A DNA stretch of 64,000 nt from Nelumbo lutea (GCA_022828595.1 JAKGHH010000007.1:65832727-65896726); one strand, 5' to 3'; counted from the first letter of the stretch, positions 1-11,235 are shown. Notes: a model not told the origin generated them from the letters alone. Program-made: numbers and translations.

Positions 1-1
1 C

Positions 2-648
2 AATGGAAAACAGTTCGATGGCTCTAAATTCCGAGAATGGTGCACCCCCCTCGACATCAAGCAACAATACACCTCGGTGGGCTACTCCCAGATGAACAAC
101 CTGGCCGAGGTCATGAATAGAACCGTCCTGGATGGACTAAAGACCAGGTTGGATAGAGCTAAAGGCCTGTGGGCCGACAAACTACACAACGTTGTTTGGG
201 CGTACCGAACCACACCTTGGACAATGACGGGAGAAACCCCTTCCAGCCTGACCTACGGCACAAAAGCAGTGATCCCAATGAGATTGGCCAACCAACACTT
301 TGAATCCAAGGGTATACTGAAGTCGAGAATGATGAAGCACTCAAAGCAAACTTAAACCTGCTGTAAGAAACCCGAGAACAAGCACAAATTAGGATGACCG
401 TCTATCAACAATGAGCGGCCCACAACTACAATTCTAGAGTGAAAGAAAGGCACTATAGAGAAAGAGACCTTGTCCTTAGGAAGGTCATGGTTCTCGAACC
501 TAGAGTAGGAAAGTTGGGCCCCAACTGGGAAGGCCCCTACCAGATTAAGCAAGCTCTCGGCCTCGGTACATTTTTGCTAGAAAACTTAGATGGGAGACTT
601 GTCCTTTGGATGTGGAACTCGAAGAACCTCCGGATGTACTACAAATGA
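2..648 (+). pseudogene. Integrase C-terminal fragment of element A
   Basis: The left part reads as the end of a gypsy integrase core: NGKQF, then about 90 residues containing DRAKGLWAD, WAYRTT and GETPSSLTYG. These are hallmarks also seen in element B at 56656-57015. A frame disruption and stops between about 355 and 438 separate it from the C-terminal region (439-648) with RERDLVLRKV and KLGPNWEGPYQI, the usual end of Tat integrases that contacts DNA. The N-terminal zinc finger and the first catalytic Asp are outside the window. Non-functional as it stands. Confidence 0.8.
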
Positions 649-743
649 ACGTAATTTTTTTTATGAAAGTAATGAATGAATGAATTAAGCAAAGTTCCTC
701 TTCACCTCACCTCGTCACCTTGTTACCTCGGAGTGTTGTGATC

Positions 744-1279
744 CCCTCGGCTTTCTGCACTTAGAGTAAAGAAAATAATGAGATAGAGCCCTCGGCTTCA
801 CCGGTGGGATGCCTCAGTCACCCCTGAGAAAACACTTGGTAAGAATGAGTCAGGGGAGTTGCACCCCGATGGTGCTACTCCGCCGTGGCTCTTCATCCAT
901 CCGAGTACCTCGGCCCTAGACCTCGGTCAGGGTGCTAGGTCTCTTCGGCCTCACCTAGGATAGCACGGGATCTAGAAGCCAAACGAGCCCCGCCTCAGAC
1001 ATATGACTGATCCCTCGGCTTTCTGCACTTAGAGTAAAGAAAATAATGAGATAGAGCCCTCGGCTTCACCGGTGGGATGCCTCAGTCACCCCTGAGAAAA
1101 CACTTGGTAAGAATGAGTCAGGGGAGTTGCACCCCGATGGTGCTACTCCGCCGTGGCTCTTCATCCATCCGAGTACCTCGGCCCTAGACCTCGGTCAGGG
1201 TGCTAGGTCTCTTCGGCCTCACCTAGGATAGCACGGGATCTAGAAGCCAAACGAGCCCCGCCTCGGACGTATGACTCCA
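744..1279. repeat. 268-bp tandem duplication in element A spacer
   Basis: Bases 744-1011 are repeated almost without change at 1012-1279. The few differences I see are near the right edge (CCTCAGACAT against CCTCGGACGT). It lies between the integrase and the antisense gene, the same place where element B has its three-copy 106-112-bp repeat. The near identity implies recent duplication or homogenisation. Confidence 0.9.
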
Positions 1280-1598
1280 CTTTGGCTCCCAATATGTCAA
1301 TAAGCCGAGACAAGCATGCAAATAAACAAATACTATGACTGGATCGTGTGTGCCTTGTGTATCATGGTTTCAACTTTTCGGAGGGGCAAGGACCTCTCAC
1401 AAAAAAAAAGAGAAAAGGGAAGAGACAACATGCACGAAACATAGTATACACAAAAAATGGCTTCATTCACTATTCAATGTTGGTCTTGTACAGCCTTTAC
1501 AAAATTTTGTATTGCCTTAAAAGAAAAACAAAAAAAGCAACAAAATAGATGGCAAGTATTACAACAATAGAACAAAAAAGAAGGGGGGGGGGGGAAGT
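1280..1598. other. Element A spacer with poly-G run
   Basis: Non-coding spacer between the tandem duplication and the antisense gene. It contains an A-rich stretch and a long G run at about 1579-1593. No coding frame is supported. Confidence 0.6.
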
Positions 1599-3881
1599 CT
1601 ATGCCTGCACCTCAACATTGGCAGGAGAGGGAACGACATGTTCCTCTGGTTGGACCTTGGCAGGAGCGTTAGGGATCACTTGCAGTCCCTCGACATCAAA
1701 ATTTGGCAGCACCAATAGGAGTGCCTTCTTGGTATCTGCAATACCGTCAAGGTAGGATGATAAAGCATACTCCACCAATGCATCCTGGAAGTCGGAAGAC
1801 TTCTTGTACACCTCCACTGCCTCGATCACTGCCTTCTTTGACTCCTCTACCGAAGCTAGGGCTTCGGCAGCTTTCGCTTCCGCCTTGACAACTCTCTTTT
1901 TAGCCTTGGCAGCTCGTCTCTTCGCTTTCGTGACGATACTCTCCAGCCGCACCCACTCAATTTACTCTTTGGAGAGCCCTTGCCACGCCTCCTTCAGTTG
2001 AGCCTCAAACAAACCCAAAGTGATTGTTCATCTAGGAGTGCCTTTCGGAATTTCTGGTGCTTCTCCTCGGCGGCGGCGGTTGCCTTCTAGAGCTTCTCCC
2101 TTTCCCTTTAGAGCTTCTCCTCAGCGACTTTCTTCTCCTTCTCAGCCTTGTCGGCGCGACCCATGGCCGGCCTTGTTCGGTTCCCCAACCCAAGGAAGTG
2201 TAGACAGGCCTTCCACAAAACCGATAAGTGAAAATAAAAAATAAAAATATATACATAATGAAATATTGAAGAACGTCTTACCTTGGCCAAATGGTACAAG
2301 CCCTCATCGTAAATGGACTTGGGGTCGCTTTGCAGAAGGCGATAAAGATCCCTCGGCAGGATGGATCCGCTAACCAGCTCCTGGCTAACCCCCTTGTCAC
2401 GGATGGAGTTCCCCTCTCGGAGCTGCCATTAGGGGTAGAAAGTCTTACCAATCCCTTCGGTCCTCTCGGAGACACCTTGTACTGATGAAGGGCTGCCAAA
2501 GGCCTGGACGGGCGCGCCCTAGGTGTGGACCTCTGCACCACCTCCTCGACCTGCCTATCCGTGTTGGCAAGCTTCCGCCGAGGGCTGTCAGCCACGGGCC
2601 TCTTCTTTCCCATCTCAGGCCCCTCCGTGGGCCTCTTTAGCACCTCTTCCCCGGTGCCAGGCTTTTTTTGTGCCTCTCCTCCGGTGGTTTCTTTGGTGCC
2701 ACCATTGACTGATTCCCCTTGGTGGATACTTGCGAATCTCCCCCCTTCACCAGGGCAGGGGGCAGCTTCATCGTCAGGCCTCTTCGGCGTTTGTCCTCTT
2801 GCCTTCTTCCTGGCCTACTTCGCCCGGGCCTTTGCAAACAAGTGTTCCTTGGCATCCATTAGCACTTCTGCGAAACAGCAAATGAAAGTTGTTAGCACAT
2901 TAGAAAAAAAGAAAAGAGTGTGGAAGACACACTAACCACAACGAAGACTATGGGGACTTCCTTCTCCACCAACAGCTTCGCCTAGAATGTCCCCATCACA
3001 AGCAGGTGAGCTACTATTGCAGCCTTTTTGTCTTGGAGCGGCGGGGAACATCTCTTAACGATGACGCAGTCCTCCCCCTAGTCAGACCTAAAGCACCAGC
3101 CCTCAGTGCAGGAGAGGTAGAAGAACTTATCCTTCCACCCGTAAACGGACGAGGGGTTGTGCACTGGCTTCCCTGTCCTCGAGTGGAAGTAATAAATGTT
3201 GGCCTCGGAAGCATGCTTCCTCAGCATGAACATGGCGCAGAATAGTCTTAACGTCAACTCCACGCCCCTGAGCCGAGACCACACCATCATCACCACGATG
3301 GTCCTGAGGGCATTGGGTACGAGCTGGCTGATAATGATGCTATACCACTCCTGCAGTTCAGAGATTAAGGTTGGGAATGGAAACCTAAGGCCAAACTCTA
3401 AAAAATGCTAGTAGATACAAATTTCTCCCTCCATGGGAGCCCACGGCCTATTGCCCATGTCGAGGTCCCTCAAGCTATAAGATCGGGGCATGTGGAACCC
3501 CTTCGCCAAGGATTTGAACTGGCACACATCTAAGGAGCTATCAAACTCTAAACACGGGACACTAGTGTCAGCCACCCTTTGGGCAACACTCCCTCCTAGT
3601 GGTCCAACGACGAGTTCCACAGCATTGTCCTTGGGGAGAGGAGATCCCTCGGGCTCCCTCGGTGACGCCGAGGCAGTGCTTTCATGGGGAGAGTCCTTTC
3701 CCCAGTGACTGCCCTCGGCACCCCCCGAGGTTAACCTCTCCCTCAAAATGGCCACCTCCCATCGAAGGGGGGATACAGCAAAAGAACCTAGAGAAGACAA
3801 AGGAGAGGGGGTTGCAGGAGAGCTCCCTCCCAAGATGTTCGGGAGTTCATGGCACTCGGGACCAGAATCTAAAAATGACAT
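1599..3881 (-). pseudogene. Antisense gene of element A, putative gypsy-type transposon domain plus coiled coil
   Basis: Read on the minus strand from about 3881 this is a long gene opposite to gag-pol. The middle part (about 3420-2950) has GLRFPFPTLI, LVPNALRTIV, LRGVELTLRLF and GWKDKFFYL. This pattern is that of the plant 'putative gypsy type transposon' domain (Pfam Transposase_28, PF04195). A basic, proline-rich linker follows. The C-terminal 118 residues (1952-1599) are an Ala/Lys/Glu coiled coil ending in FQDALVEYALSSYLDGI and an acidic tail. Likely introns lie at about 2936-2870 (acceptor TTTCGCAG) and from 2281 downward (donor AAG/GTAAGA). Stops and frame shifts between blocks indicate decay. 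Function of this family is unknown. Confidence 0.65.
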
Positions 3882-3889
3882 GTTAAGAT

Positions 3890-4711
3890 TACCTAAAAGA
3901 GGGTGAAATGTCCCGAAGAAGGGGAGAAGTAAAAAAGTTCTGGGGAATTAAGAGTTGGGGAGCTGTGTTCACTCGAGAGCAAGGGCATCTAGGTTCAAAT
4001 GGAGAAGAAAGTCACTACTAGGGCCCCTAATTAAAAGAAAATGAACGGCCTAGATTTCTCTAAATCTGATGCCTGAAACTAATCCACTCCTACCATCCAA
4101 TTGTGACGCGCCACCTAGCACAGGCCCTCAGAAGACAAAACGACGCCCAAAGCAATTGTTCAGATTGATGCAGATCCAACGGATGTGGGAGCCCCCTAGC
4201 GCAGACCCTCGGAAGATGAAACAACACCCAAAGCAACGGTTTAGATCAACACAGATCCAACAGATGTGGGAGCCCCCTGCTTCTGCGAACCAGTCTCACC
4301 CCACCTCTTAGCACATGCCCTCGGAAGGCGAAATGACACCGAGTGGACCGCGAAGATCGCCCACGACAACCCACCGAGCGAACCGAAAGGCCCACTCATC
4401 ATGGACCATCGGGCGGACCATTCAACCCAGCAAACACAGGACTCCTGGGATGACCGTCCCTTGCACGGTAGCCCTGCTAACGTGACTTGCTCGTCCATGA
4501 TACGGAACACCCCCGCCAAGCCGAGGCATCCACATTGCTCGCGCTTCTGAATCGAAGAGGGACGACGCAAATAGCGAAAATGACACCACTGCAGGATATC
4601 CCTCGGTTGACGAATCCGAAGGCATAACGACCACTACTCCCATCGGTCGAATTTGAAGCCTTACTTCAATTACTACCCTCATTACGGGTAGAAGCCGAGG
4701 CCTCACCTCGG
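3890..4711. other. Element A region between antisense gene and polypurine tract
   Basis: GC-richer DNA with many CCTCGG motifs and a roughly 110-bp repeated phrase (GAGCCCCCTAGCGCAGACCCTCGGAAG and its neighbours around 4120-4280). On the minus strand it would be upstream of the antisense gene and may hold its promoter, but I see no clear TATA box. Open frames here do not resemble proteins. Confidence 0.4.
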
Positions 4712-4732
4712 TCTCGGGAGGGGGGAGGCAAG
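4712..4732 (+). promoter_or_regulatory. Polypurine tract of element A
   Basis: The stretch CTCGGGAGGGGGGAGGCAAG directly precedes the LTR start TGATGTGG, as expected for the primer of plus-strand DNA synthesis. Confidence 0.7.
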
Positions 4733-5294
4733 TGATGTGGATTAGCTTAGCCCAACCCACATAGGGCTGGGAGGCCCAACCCACTAATGCCTGTTAGCGT
4801 CAGCAACAATGAGGGAGCCTTGTTGCCTCCGTATGGAGCCAATCACACAGCTGTTTGGCGTACCCGTCGGGGCCTGCAGTCTGACCTCGTACGAATTTCA
4901 TCTGGGGCGTTCATCTTCACCTACCACCAACACGCTCAAGTATAAATAAGAGGTAACTACCCCTTAAAAGGTGCTAGAACAGAGTAACTCCAACATCATT
5001 CACTCATTTACTTCCTACACCCACATTGTCTACCTAGCATTAATTCAGGGAGATCTGGTGCATCCAAGGACTCTCTCTAGGAGCACTTTTGCACTCTCCC
5101 CTTCTTCACACCTCGTACTAATTTGAACATCGGAACCTCTGCCTCGGGTATCCACCCTGAGGTCTCTGACACTCCCTATCTGGTAGTATCTCAGGTCACC
5201 AGGGACTTCACCTCGACTTGTAGTCCTCGGCTACCATAGTCCTCGGAAGGAATAATTCACCTCAATTTGTTGTCATCCGCTTTGATCAACCTCT
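4733..5294 (+). repeat. 3' LTR of element A
   Basis: Begins TGATGTGG straight after the polypurine tract and contains a TATA box (TATAAATA) at 4941-4948. The right boundary is uncertain because the other LTR is outside the window. I placed it at a TGATCA near 5294. The TGATG start resembles the LTR of element B (TGATGGAGG), but the rest differs, so A and B are different families. Confidence 0.55.
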
Positions 5295-5347
5295 TTCAAA
5301 GCCCCGAGGTCCTTAAATAATGCTCAAAATCTGAAGAATAAATTTAC

Positions 5348-5516
5348 CTTATTGCCCTCGGCCAACTCATGCGGCAATAGTAAGTTTTCTCAGTGATTGG
5401 TTGTGCTGGAGACTTGGAGACTTTGGATGAAATCCTACTAAAAGGGGCATGGAATACCCCTTGTTCTGTAGCTCCATTAGGGATGGCAATTGGTCGTCTC
5501 ATCTCCTGCTCGAGTT
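5348..5516 (-). CDS. Possible exon of an unrecognised gene
   Basis: On the minus strand an open stretch of 169 nt is bounded by a good acceptor (CTCTTAACAG before 5516) and a donor (AAG/GTAAAT after 5348). The frame includes EQEMRRPIAIP and PFSRISSKVSKSP. I do not recognise the protein. No partner exon is seen on either side, and it abuts the LTR end, so it may be a remnant of a gene cut by element A. Confidence 0.3.
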
Positions 5517-5522
5517 CTGTTA

Positions 5523-7740
5523 AGAGAAAGGTATTTTGATATATGGATTGACACAATTACACAAATACGTAAACGATTAATTAATCATATTAAGTTTTTA
5601 AACAAGAATGCGACCTGTTTATTACACAAGTAACACAACACGATCCACATAACTCGTTTCGTTTATTGAAACAGGCCCTTTTTGTTTGACATGACATAAT
5701 ACGGTCTTAATAACTCATATTCAAGTCATATTATCAACCAAGTAAATAAATAATTAAACAAATAATGATCCATTCACAAGATCTAGAAATCTTGGTAAAC
5801 TAAACATCAGTGTTTGCAACCTAGATATAATAAAAAGTCATTGACCAACTATACGTGGAATTGATCTCTTTTCTATGAAAACCATATCCTAGATAAATAA
5901 TAACTCAAACATTTGACCGACAAACATTTCCCATAACGAAAGATTACCAATAAGGGATAACAAATAAAAGTGCCCTAACAACAAGACTACAGCAAATAAA
6001 ATGCATAAATATTGGAATTGTGAATGAATTAATGGAGTGCCGACCACATATGGGTTAATGTTGTTTTTTTTAAGCCCGGCTAATCAACAATGGATTGAAA
6101 GCATTGGTTATAATCTAGGAGAGTATTGCCAAAAGGGCTGCAACTTGAGACAAGTTAGCCTGAATCCAAGCCAAAAATAAATTAAGTTTAGTTTCATAAG
6201 TATGGACATAACTAAACTTCTGGTTGATTATGGCTTAGGCCTTGGCCAATTCGACGCAACCGAAACCCAACTGAGCTTCATGTTTGTATATATGTATAAA
6301 TATTTTGGGCCTACCTGGTTTACAGGAATAGGGATCTGTAATCGGAATGCGAATGACTTATTTCAATTTCGACTATTTGGTTGGAAGGAATTGGAATACC
6401 ATTCCCATTCATGATGGAATGGCATCCCCGCATATAAGAAATGGTCATTCCTTATCTTTTGGGAATAAAATTCCATTCCAGTTAATTCTAATTTCCATCC
6501 CAATTCTTGCCTTAACCATATAAACTATGGAGATAGACCATTCAAATTCTGATTTTAAGGATTTTAGTTTGGATTTCGACTACCAATCAAATGGAGCCTA
6601 TATACACATTTATTTATGTGCGTGTGTACTATATTTATTTGTAAATGGTCATTTCCTCTCCTTTGGGAATGAAATTCCATTCCAGTTAATTCTAATTTCC
6701 ATCCCAAGTCTTGTCTTAACCATATAAACTACGGGGATAGACCATTCAAATTCTGATTCCAAGGATTTTAGTTCGGATTCCAACTATGAATCAAATGGAG
6801 CCTATATACACATTTATTTGTGTACGTGTGTACAATATTTATTTGTGTATGCAGTATGTATGACTATGCATCCACAAATGTATGTATATATGTATGTATC
6901 CATGTCTACATGCACATATGTAAGTGAACAATTATAAGTTTATAGTCAAAATATCAAAAGCATGACCATGTAATAATGCTAAAACTGAACTGGTCTCCAC
7001 CACAAATCTAAGATCCAGGAAGTAGTAACATTTGGCCAAAAGGAAGTAGAGAAGTTAAGCCAACCCAAACCCAACTAGAAAACTTTGGATTGGGGCTTTC
7101 GTAGCTCAAGTTGGATTAGGGTTGACATTAACGGACCTATGACTTGCACCCTTAATTGCTAGTAGGGTATCATAGGCTAGGCTTAGCACCTATATGATTA
7201 AGGGTGGATTTGAGAAAGTTGAGGTGAATATTTGGCTATTTAAGCCTAATTTGATAGAAAATACATGAGGTTCAAATATAGGCTCAAGCTCAATTCAAAC
7301 TAGAAACATGAGCTCAAATTCAGCTCAATTCATGCTAGACATGAATAACTCGCTAGTCACGAGTTATTCTACCTATGATAATAGCCATTAGTCCAGGTGA
7401 AAAAGAAGTAACAAAGCACAAGAAGAGCTAATTTGTTATTTGTTGTGCTAAGAAATATGGTCAACCAGTATTTGACAGTACAATGGTGAGAATGAATTGT
7501 CTCCTTGAAGACGAGATGGAAAAGTAGGGCTTCCATCCTTCACTTCTTTGGTTCTTCTCATGCTCACCATTCTTAAATGTAAACTTTTAGGATTATATCG
7601 CAGTTTCTACAACCCAAGGTTTGTTCTGAATCAGTGAATCCCATGAGTGAATCACTTCATCCTATATATTTTCCATACCAACTATACATAGGAAAAGGGA
7701 AAAGAAAACGGAAATTAAGAACCCATTATAAGAAATTTAC
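5523..7740. other. AT-rich host spacer
   Basis: AT-rich intergenic DNA. Apart from the 204-bp duplication (about 6440-6847), TATG/TACA-rich simple sequence around 6840-6910 and a GAGCTCA-rich stretch near 7280-7370, I see no gene. The last exon of the EF-hand gene may lie at about 7467-7580 (minus). Confidence 0.5.
6440..6847. repeat. 204-bp tandem duplication
   Basis: Two adjacent copies, about 6440-6643 and 6644-6847. Each holds ATTCCATTCCAGTTAATTC and ends in a TATACACATTTATTT stretch. They differ by scattered substitutions, so the duplication is not very recent. The GGAATG/CATTCC motifs suggest an underlying MITE. Confidence 0.75.
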
Positions 7741-8226
7741 CTCCTCATTTCTTGCAGCCTGCATTCTATTCCAAAGCATCTCATAGTTATCCCAGAAGGT
7801 GGAGTGTTCATGGACAAATTTCCCATATTGATAACAAGCAGGACAGACATAATAGTTATCACCGCTCTTGGAGATCCACTTGTTCATGCATTCAGCACAG
7901 CTGTAGCACAAGCCCTTTATAAACAGTCCACAGACCTTACAAGAAACCCTTTTGTCAATCATGTACTGAAGCACATTGAAATCCCATTGATCAAGATATC
8001 CATCACCATCTTTGTCTAGCTCAGCAAGAGATTTAAATTTCTGACCCGTATATCCTTCCTTAGAGAGAAAAGCTTTCAATTCTTCATAACTGATTTTGTC
8101 ATCACTATTGGAATCGAGGTCTCTGAAAGCCTTCATCCTTGCTTCCTTCTTCTCGTCTGAACAGTTCTTGTAGTCTGTCATAGCAGGGCCACGGATTTCC
8201 TCCTCCTCTCTCCTCTTCTCCTTCTC
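7741..8226 (-). CDS. Exon 3 of EF-hand/ZZ gene (module 3)
   Basis: Starts after acceptor CATACAG with a charged EKEKRREEEI linker, then a module with two EF loops: DSNSDDKISYEE (Gly-6 replaced by Asp) and DKDGDGYLDQWD. The finger has CKVC, CAEC, CPAC and HEH. It ends at GAG/GTAAAT. Reading through gives VNFL and a stop at 7726. Alternatively the donor is used, and an exon after TTTAAG near 7580 adds about 36 residues. Confidence 0.75.
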
Positions 8227-10053
8227 CTGTATGGGAAATTGTTACAGGGTTGAAAAGAGAGAAGTTTTGTTTAATGGTAACTATATCTTGTGAATTTACC
8301 TTGTATTCTTTTAAAGCCAAATTTCTCTTCTCCAGAAGAACATAGTTATCGAAGAATGAAGAGTGTGGGTGGACGAATTTCCGAGTGCGATAGCAGTTGA
8401 CACAGAGATCATAGCGACAGTGCTTGCCACTGGAATCCCACCTGTCGAAGCATTCTACGCAAGAGTAAAACATGCCGTCTATATAAAGATTGCAGTGCTC
8501 GCAACAACCCTTCGAATCTCTTCTGTATATACTTTTAATGAAAGTCTGGAAATCCATATAATAATTATCCAACAATTTGATTCCCCGTCCTGAATTGGCA
8601 AATGGAGAGGCATTAAAATCTTTAGAGCTAACTCTTCCGTCGTTGTCAAAATCAAGTTGCATGAACCCTTTCTCTAACAGCTCCTTTTCCTCAATTGAAC
8701 ATGCATCATAATATGCCAAGGCAGCTTCTAAGGCTTCCTGTGACTCTCTGCTTTTTTTTCTATCCTGGGTTTCAAAGATTGAAGTAAAACCAACAAAGAA
8801 TTGTCGAGAAATGATAAGAAATTATTCCTTATTTTCTATCAAATTGTTGCAGGATAAAGACAATATTAGCTACTAAAATTACAAAGTTTTTCCAGAGCAA
8901 TCACTTCCCCATGAAGATCTAGTTTCATTATATGACAGATAGGAGAGATAAAAATTGGATATATAAAAAATACTACTAAAATAATTCAAAACAAATAAGA
9001 GGGTGCTTTCCAATATTAATTGATTTTTTCTTTTTTTTTTTTTTTTGTTTTTCTAGTTCCAAAAACAAGACAAAACCAACTGGTTTGTAAATAAAATTAG
9101 TTTTTTAAAACAAAAACATAGAAAGCATGTTCTTGGTTATATATGTGTATTTTTCGTTTTCAAAACTGAAATAAAAAAATATATATGTTCTTGAATTTAT
9201 ACACTATTATCAAATTTGGTATTAAAATTGGTTAAAAAATATATGTTCTATTAAATAAAAAAAACTGGTTATTTAATATTATGTTCTATAAATCATATAA
9301 TTTATGCACTATTATTAAATTTTATTTTTATTTTGACAGTTTAAAAAACATATATTGTTTTTCAAAGAAATGCCGATTTAATTGTTTTGCATTTAAAAAA
9401 ATACAAAGAGAGTTGGAAAAAACAACTCCAGATTCCACTTCCTTCTCCATTCTTCTTAATTTTCTTCTTATTTCGTCGTTCTCGGCGAACGTAAAGCTGC
9501 AGGTGCCCCCTCTTCTTTGGAGAGAAAAGAAAGAGAAAAAGATGGATAGATGGGGTCTGGTGTAATCAATAATATTTACCTTGAGTTTCTTTGCCATCTG
9601 ATTCCTCTTCTGCAACTGCAGGTAGTTATCCAAGAAGAAAGAGTGATGGTGGCTGAATTGCTTACTTTTATAACATCTGACGCAAAGATTGTACGAACGA
9701 TTGTCGTCGTTGGAGTTTCTCAAATCGATGCATTCGACACAGGAATAAGACATGCCCTTTATTAGCCTGTTTCTGTCTACACACTCGTCACAACTGAACG
9801 TCCCGTAGAACGTGTAAGCCAGGGTGATGAAATCGTAGAGATTCAGATACCCATCTCCATCTCGGTCTACTCTGGCGAAAATTTCTTCCTTTCGCTGGCT
9901 TCTGGATTCAGAGAACAAATCTTCCAACTCTTTGCAGCTGGCTTTGCCATCTTTGTAAGAAGCCAAGGATTTGAAGGCCTCAACTACCAGATTCTTTTCC
10001 TCGCTTGAATAGTCACTGTAGGCCGCTAAAGCAGCAGCTCGGACTTCCTCCAT
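7741..10053 (-). CDS. Three-module EF-hand / ZZ-like zinc-finger protein
   Basis: One minus-strand gene in at least three exons: 10053-9580, 8764-8300 and 8226-7741. These are 474, 465 and 486 nt, all multiples of three, joined by phase-0 introns (AAG/GTAAATA...CCCAG, AAG/GTAAATT...ATACAG). The joined frame is open for 475 codons. Each exon encodes an N-terminal EF-hand region followed by a Cys4-type finger with pattern CxxC, CxxC, CxxC and a final HxH (or HPH/HEH), then a helix DNYxxLxxR. A Ca2+-binding, Zn-binding adaptor is a reasonable guess, but no reaction can be named. Exon 3 ends with a donor-like GAG/GTAAAT, so a short further exon may exist. Start ATG at 10053 is the first in the module. 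Confidence 0.8.
8300..8764 (-). CDS. Exon 2 of EF-hand/ZZ gene (module 2)
   Basis: Starts after acceptor AACCCAG as DRKKSRESQ and is in frame with exon 1. The first EF loop is canonical (DFDNDGRVSSKD). The second has lost its loop (DNYYMDFQTF). The finger has CEHC, CVEC, CVNC and HPH. So the two EF loops have decayed in the opposite order from module 1. A methionine at 8719 is internal, not a start, because the frame runs on upstream to the acceptor. Confidence 0.8.
8765..9579 (-). other. Intron 1 of EF-hand/ZZ gene
   Basis: 815-bp AT-rich intron with GT...AG ends on the minus strand. It contains poly-T/A runs around 9026-9045 and no recognisable insertion. Confidence 0.7.
9580..10053 (-). 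CDS. Exon 1 of EF-hand/ZZ gene (module 1)
   Basis: Residues 1-158. The first EF loop is degenerate (SYKDGKASCKEL lacks the first acidic ligands). The second is close to canonical (DRDGDGYLNLYD, with Asp instead of Glu at position 12). The finger starts CDECVDRNRLI, then CVEC, CVRC and HHH. It ends at AAG before GTAAATATT. The ATG at 10053 sits in CTCCATC on the plus strand. Confidence 0.8.
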
Positions 10054-10152
10054 CTATCCCGTTCTCTGTGTACAATCATCAATATGGGAGAGAAGTTGTA
10101 AAACTTTATGGACTTGAGAGTTGTTAGGTCAACTTAAAATAAAATTAAATCA

Positions 10153-10163
10153 ATATATATAAG
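10153..10163 (-). promoter_or_regulatory. Putative TATA box of EF-hand/ZZ gene
   Basis: On the minus strand CTTATATATATTG lies about 100 nt upstream of the ATG at 10053, a plausible plant TATA position. It is in an AT-rich region, so chance is possible. Confidence 0.4.
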
Positions 10164-10637
10164 AAACTAAGAGGTATTGACCCAAGTGTTGGTTGCATCA
10201 TCAGCATCATCATCCAAGCCTTAATGAACTAATGCCTTGTTTTGGTGATTTTTTTTTTCATCTCATAATGCAATCTGGTTAATGAAAAAATCCCTTATTT
10301 AGGTGAGTTTGAAGCTTAAAAAATCAAGTAAATTAATTATTAGTGGGTTCTTTTATTGTTTTGTTGAACAGAAAACTTGATTCGAACAAACAAACAAAAA
10401 ACTACGAATACTGCAAATCACAACAAAACAGAGCCACTAAACTATGGAGACTTATATAAGAATTCTGCAATTGATTATTACAAATGGATACTCATTGACC
10501 TGGCCTTACTAAATTAAATTTATGACTTATCCTGGGTCTGACCTAACCATTTCAGTTAATATAATTTACGATGGTAAAGATGGATTAAGTCGGGATTCCT
10601 GGGACCATTGATCGGAAACCGAGGATGGTGACCCTTA

Positions 10638-10756
10638 GGCTATGTTTGGTTTGAAGGAAAATGTAAGGAAAGGAAGGAAAAGGTAGGAAAATCCATACAA
10701 GGTTTATAAAGGTTTCCTTTCCTTTTCCTACTTTTTCCTTCAAACCAAACATAGCC
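10638..10756. mobile_element. Tourist-like MITE
   Basis: Terminal inverted repeats GGCTATGTTTGGTTTGAAGG and its complement enclose a GGAAAA-rich 119-bp element. TTA direct repeats flank it at 10635-10637 and 10757-10759, as for PIF/Harbinger-type MITEs. Confidence 0.8.
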
Positions 10757-10759
10757 TTA

Positions 10760-11044
10760 ATTGCTATGGCCCCTTATTTATGAACACATCTTTTTCATCT
10801 TTTTTCAATGGCCAAAATACCTAGTCTGGTCACAGGGTCACAGCTCATCGCTGATTAATTAAATACTTATATATTCAAGATAATTTTGGATTTCAACTTG
10901 CTTGTTTTAAGGGCATCTATTTGTCACTTTCATATGCATCTCCTACCTAATGCAAAAATTACACTGTTTATAGCATTCACATTCATAGATGATACAAATT
11001 TTGCATCTTAAAACATGATGAAAATTTTGCACCACCTATTAAGT
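10760..11044. other. Host spacer before copia C1
   Basis: AT-rich sequence with no coding or repeat signal that I can support. Confidence 0.4.
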
Positions 11045-11225
11045 TGTTATGGCCACGTGCTAATTTGTTAGATTCTTAGAAAGTAGTTGTCTCTAGGCTC
11101 TCATATGAACATTTCCCCTGAATCTTGCCACTTGCAAAATTGAGTAACACAGACGATTAGACTGTCTCTTGTATCTATAAATACCTCTCTCTATGAATAA
11201 AATATACAAAATTCTTTTGCCACCA
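11045..11225 (+). repeat. 5' LTR of C1
   Basis: Starts TGTTATGGCCACGTGC and ends at a CACCA before the primer site. The start matches the 3' LTR at 15465 (TGTTAAGGCTAAATGC), and both share CTAATTTGTTAG and AATCTTGCCACTTGC. A TATAAATA lies at about 11176. Confidence 0.7.
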
Positions 11226-11235
11226 AAATTTGATA

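Larger units (their letters stand above)
1..5294 (+). mobile_element. Ty3/gypsy Tat-type LTR retrotransposon A, 3' half
   Basis: The window opens inside the integrase of a Tat-type gypsy element. It continues through a post-integrase spacer with a tandem duplication (744-1279), a long antisense gene (1599-3881 minus), a purine-rich tract (4712-4732) and an LTR starting TGATGTGG at 4733. The order matches that of complete element B at 50632-61064. The 5' LTR, gag, protease and reverse transcriptase lie outside the window, so no target duplication can be checked. The right end near 5294 is an estimate: a TGATCA lies there and host-like exon sequence begins shortly after. Broken frames show it is not autonomous. 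Confidence 0.75.
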
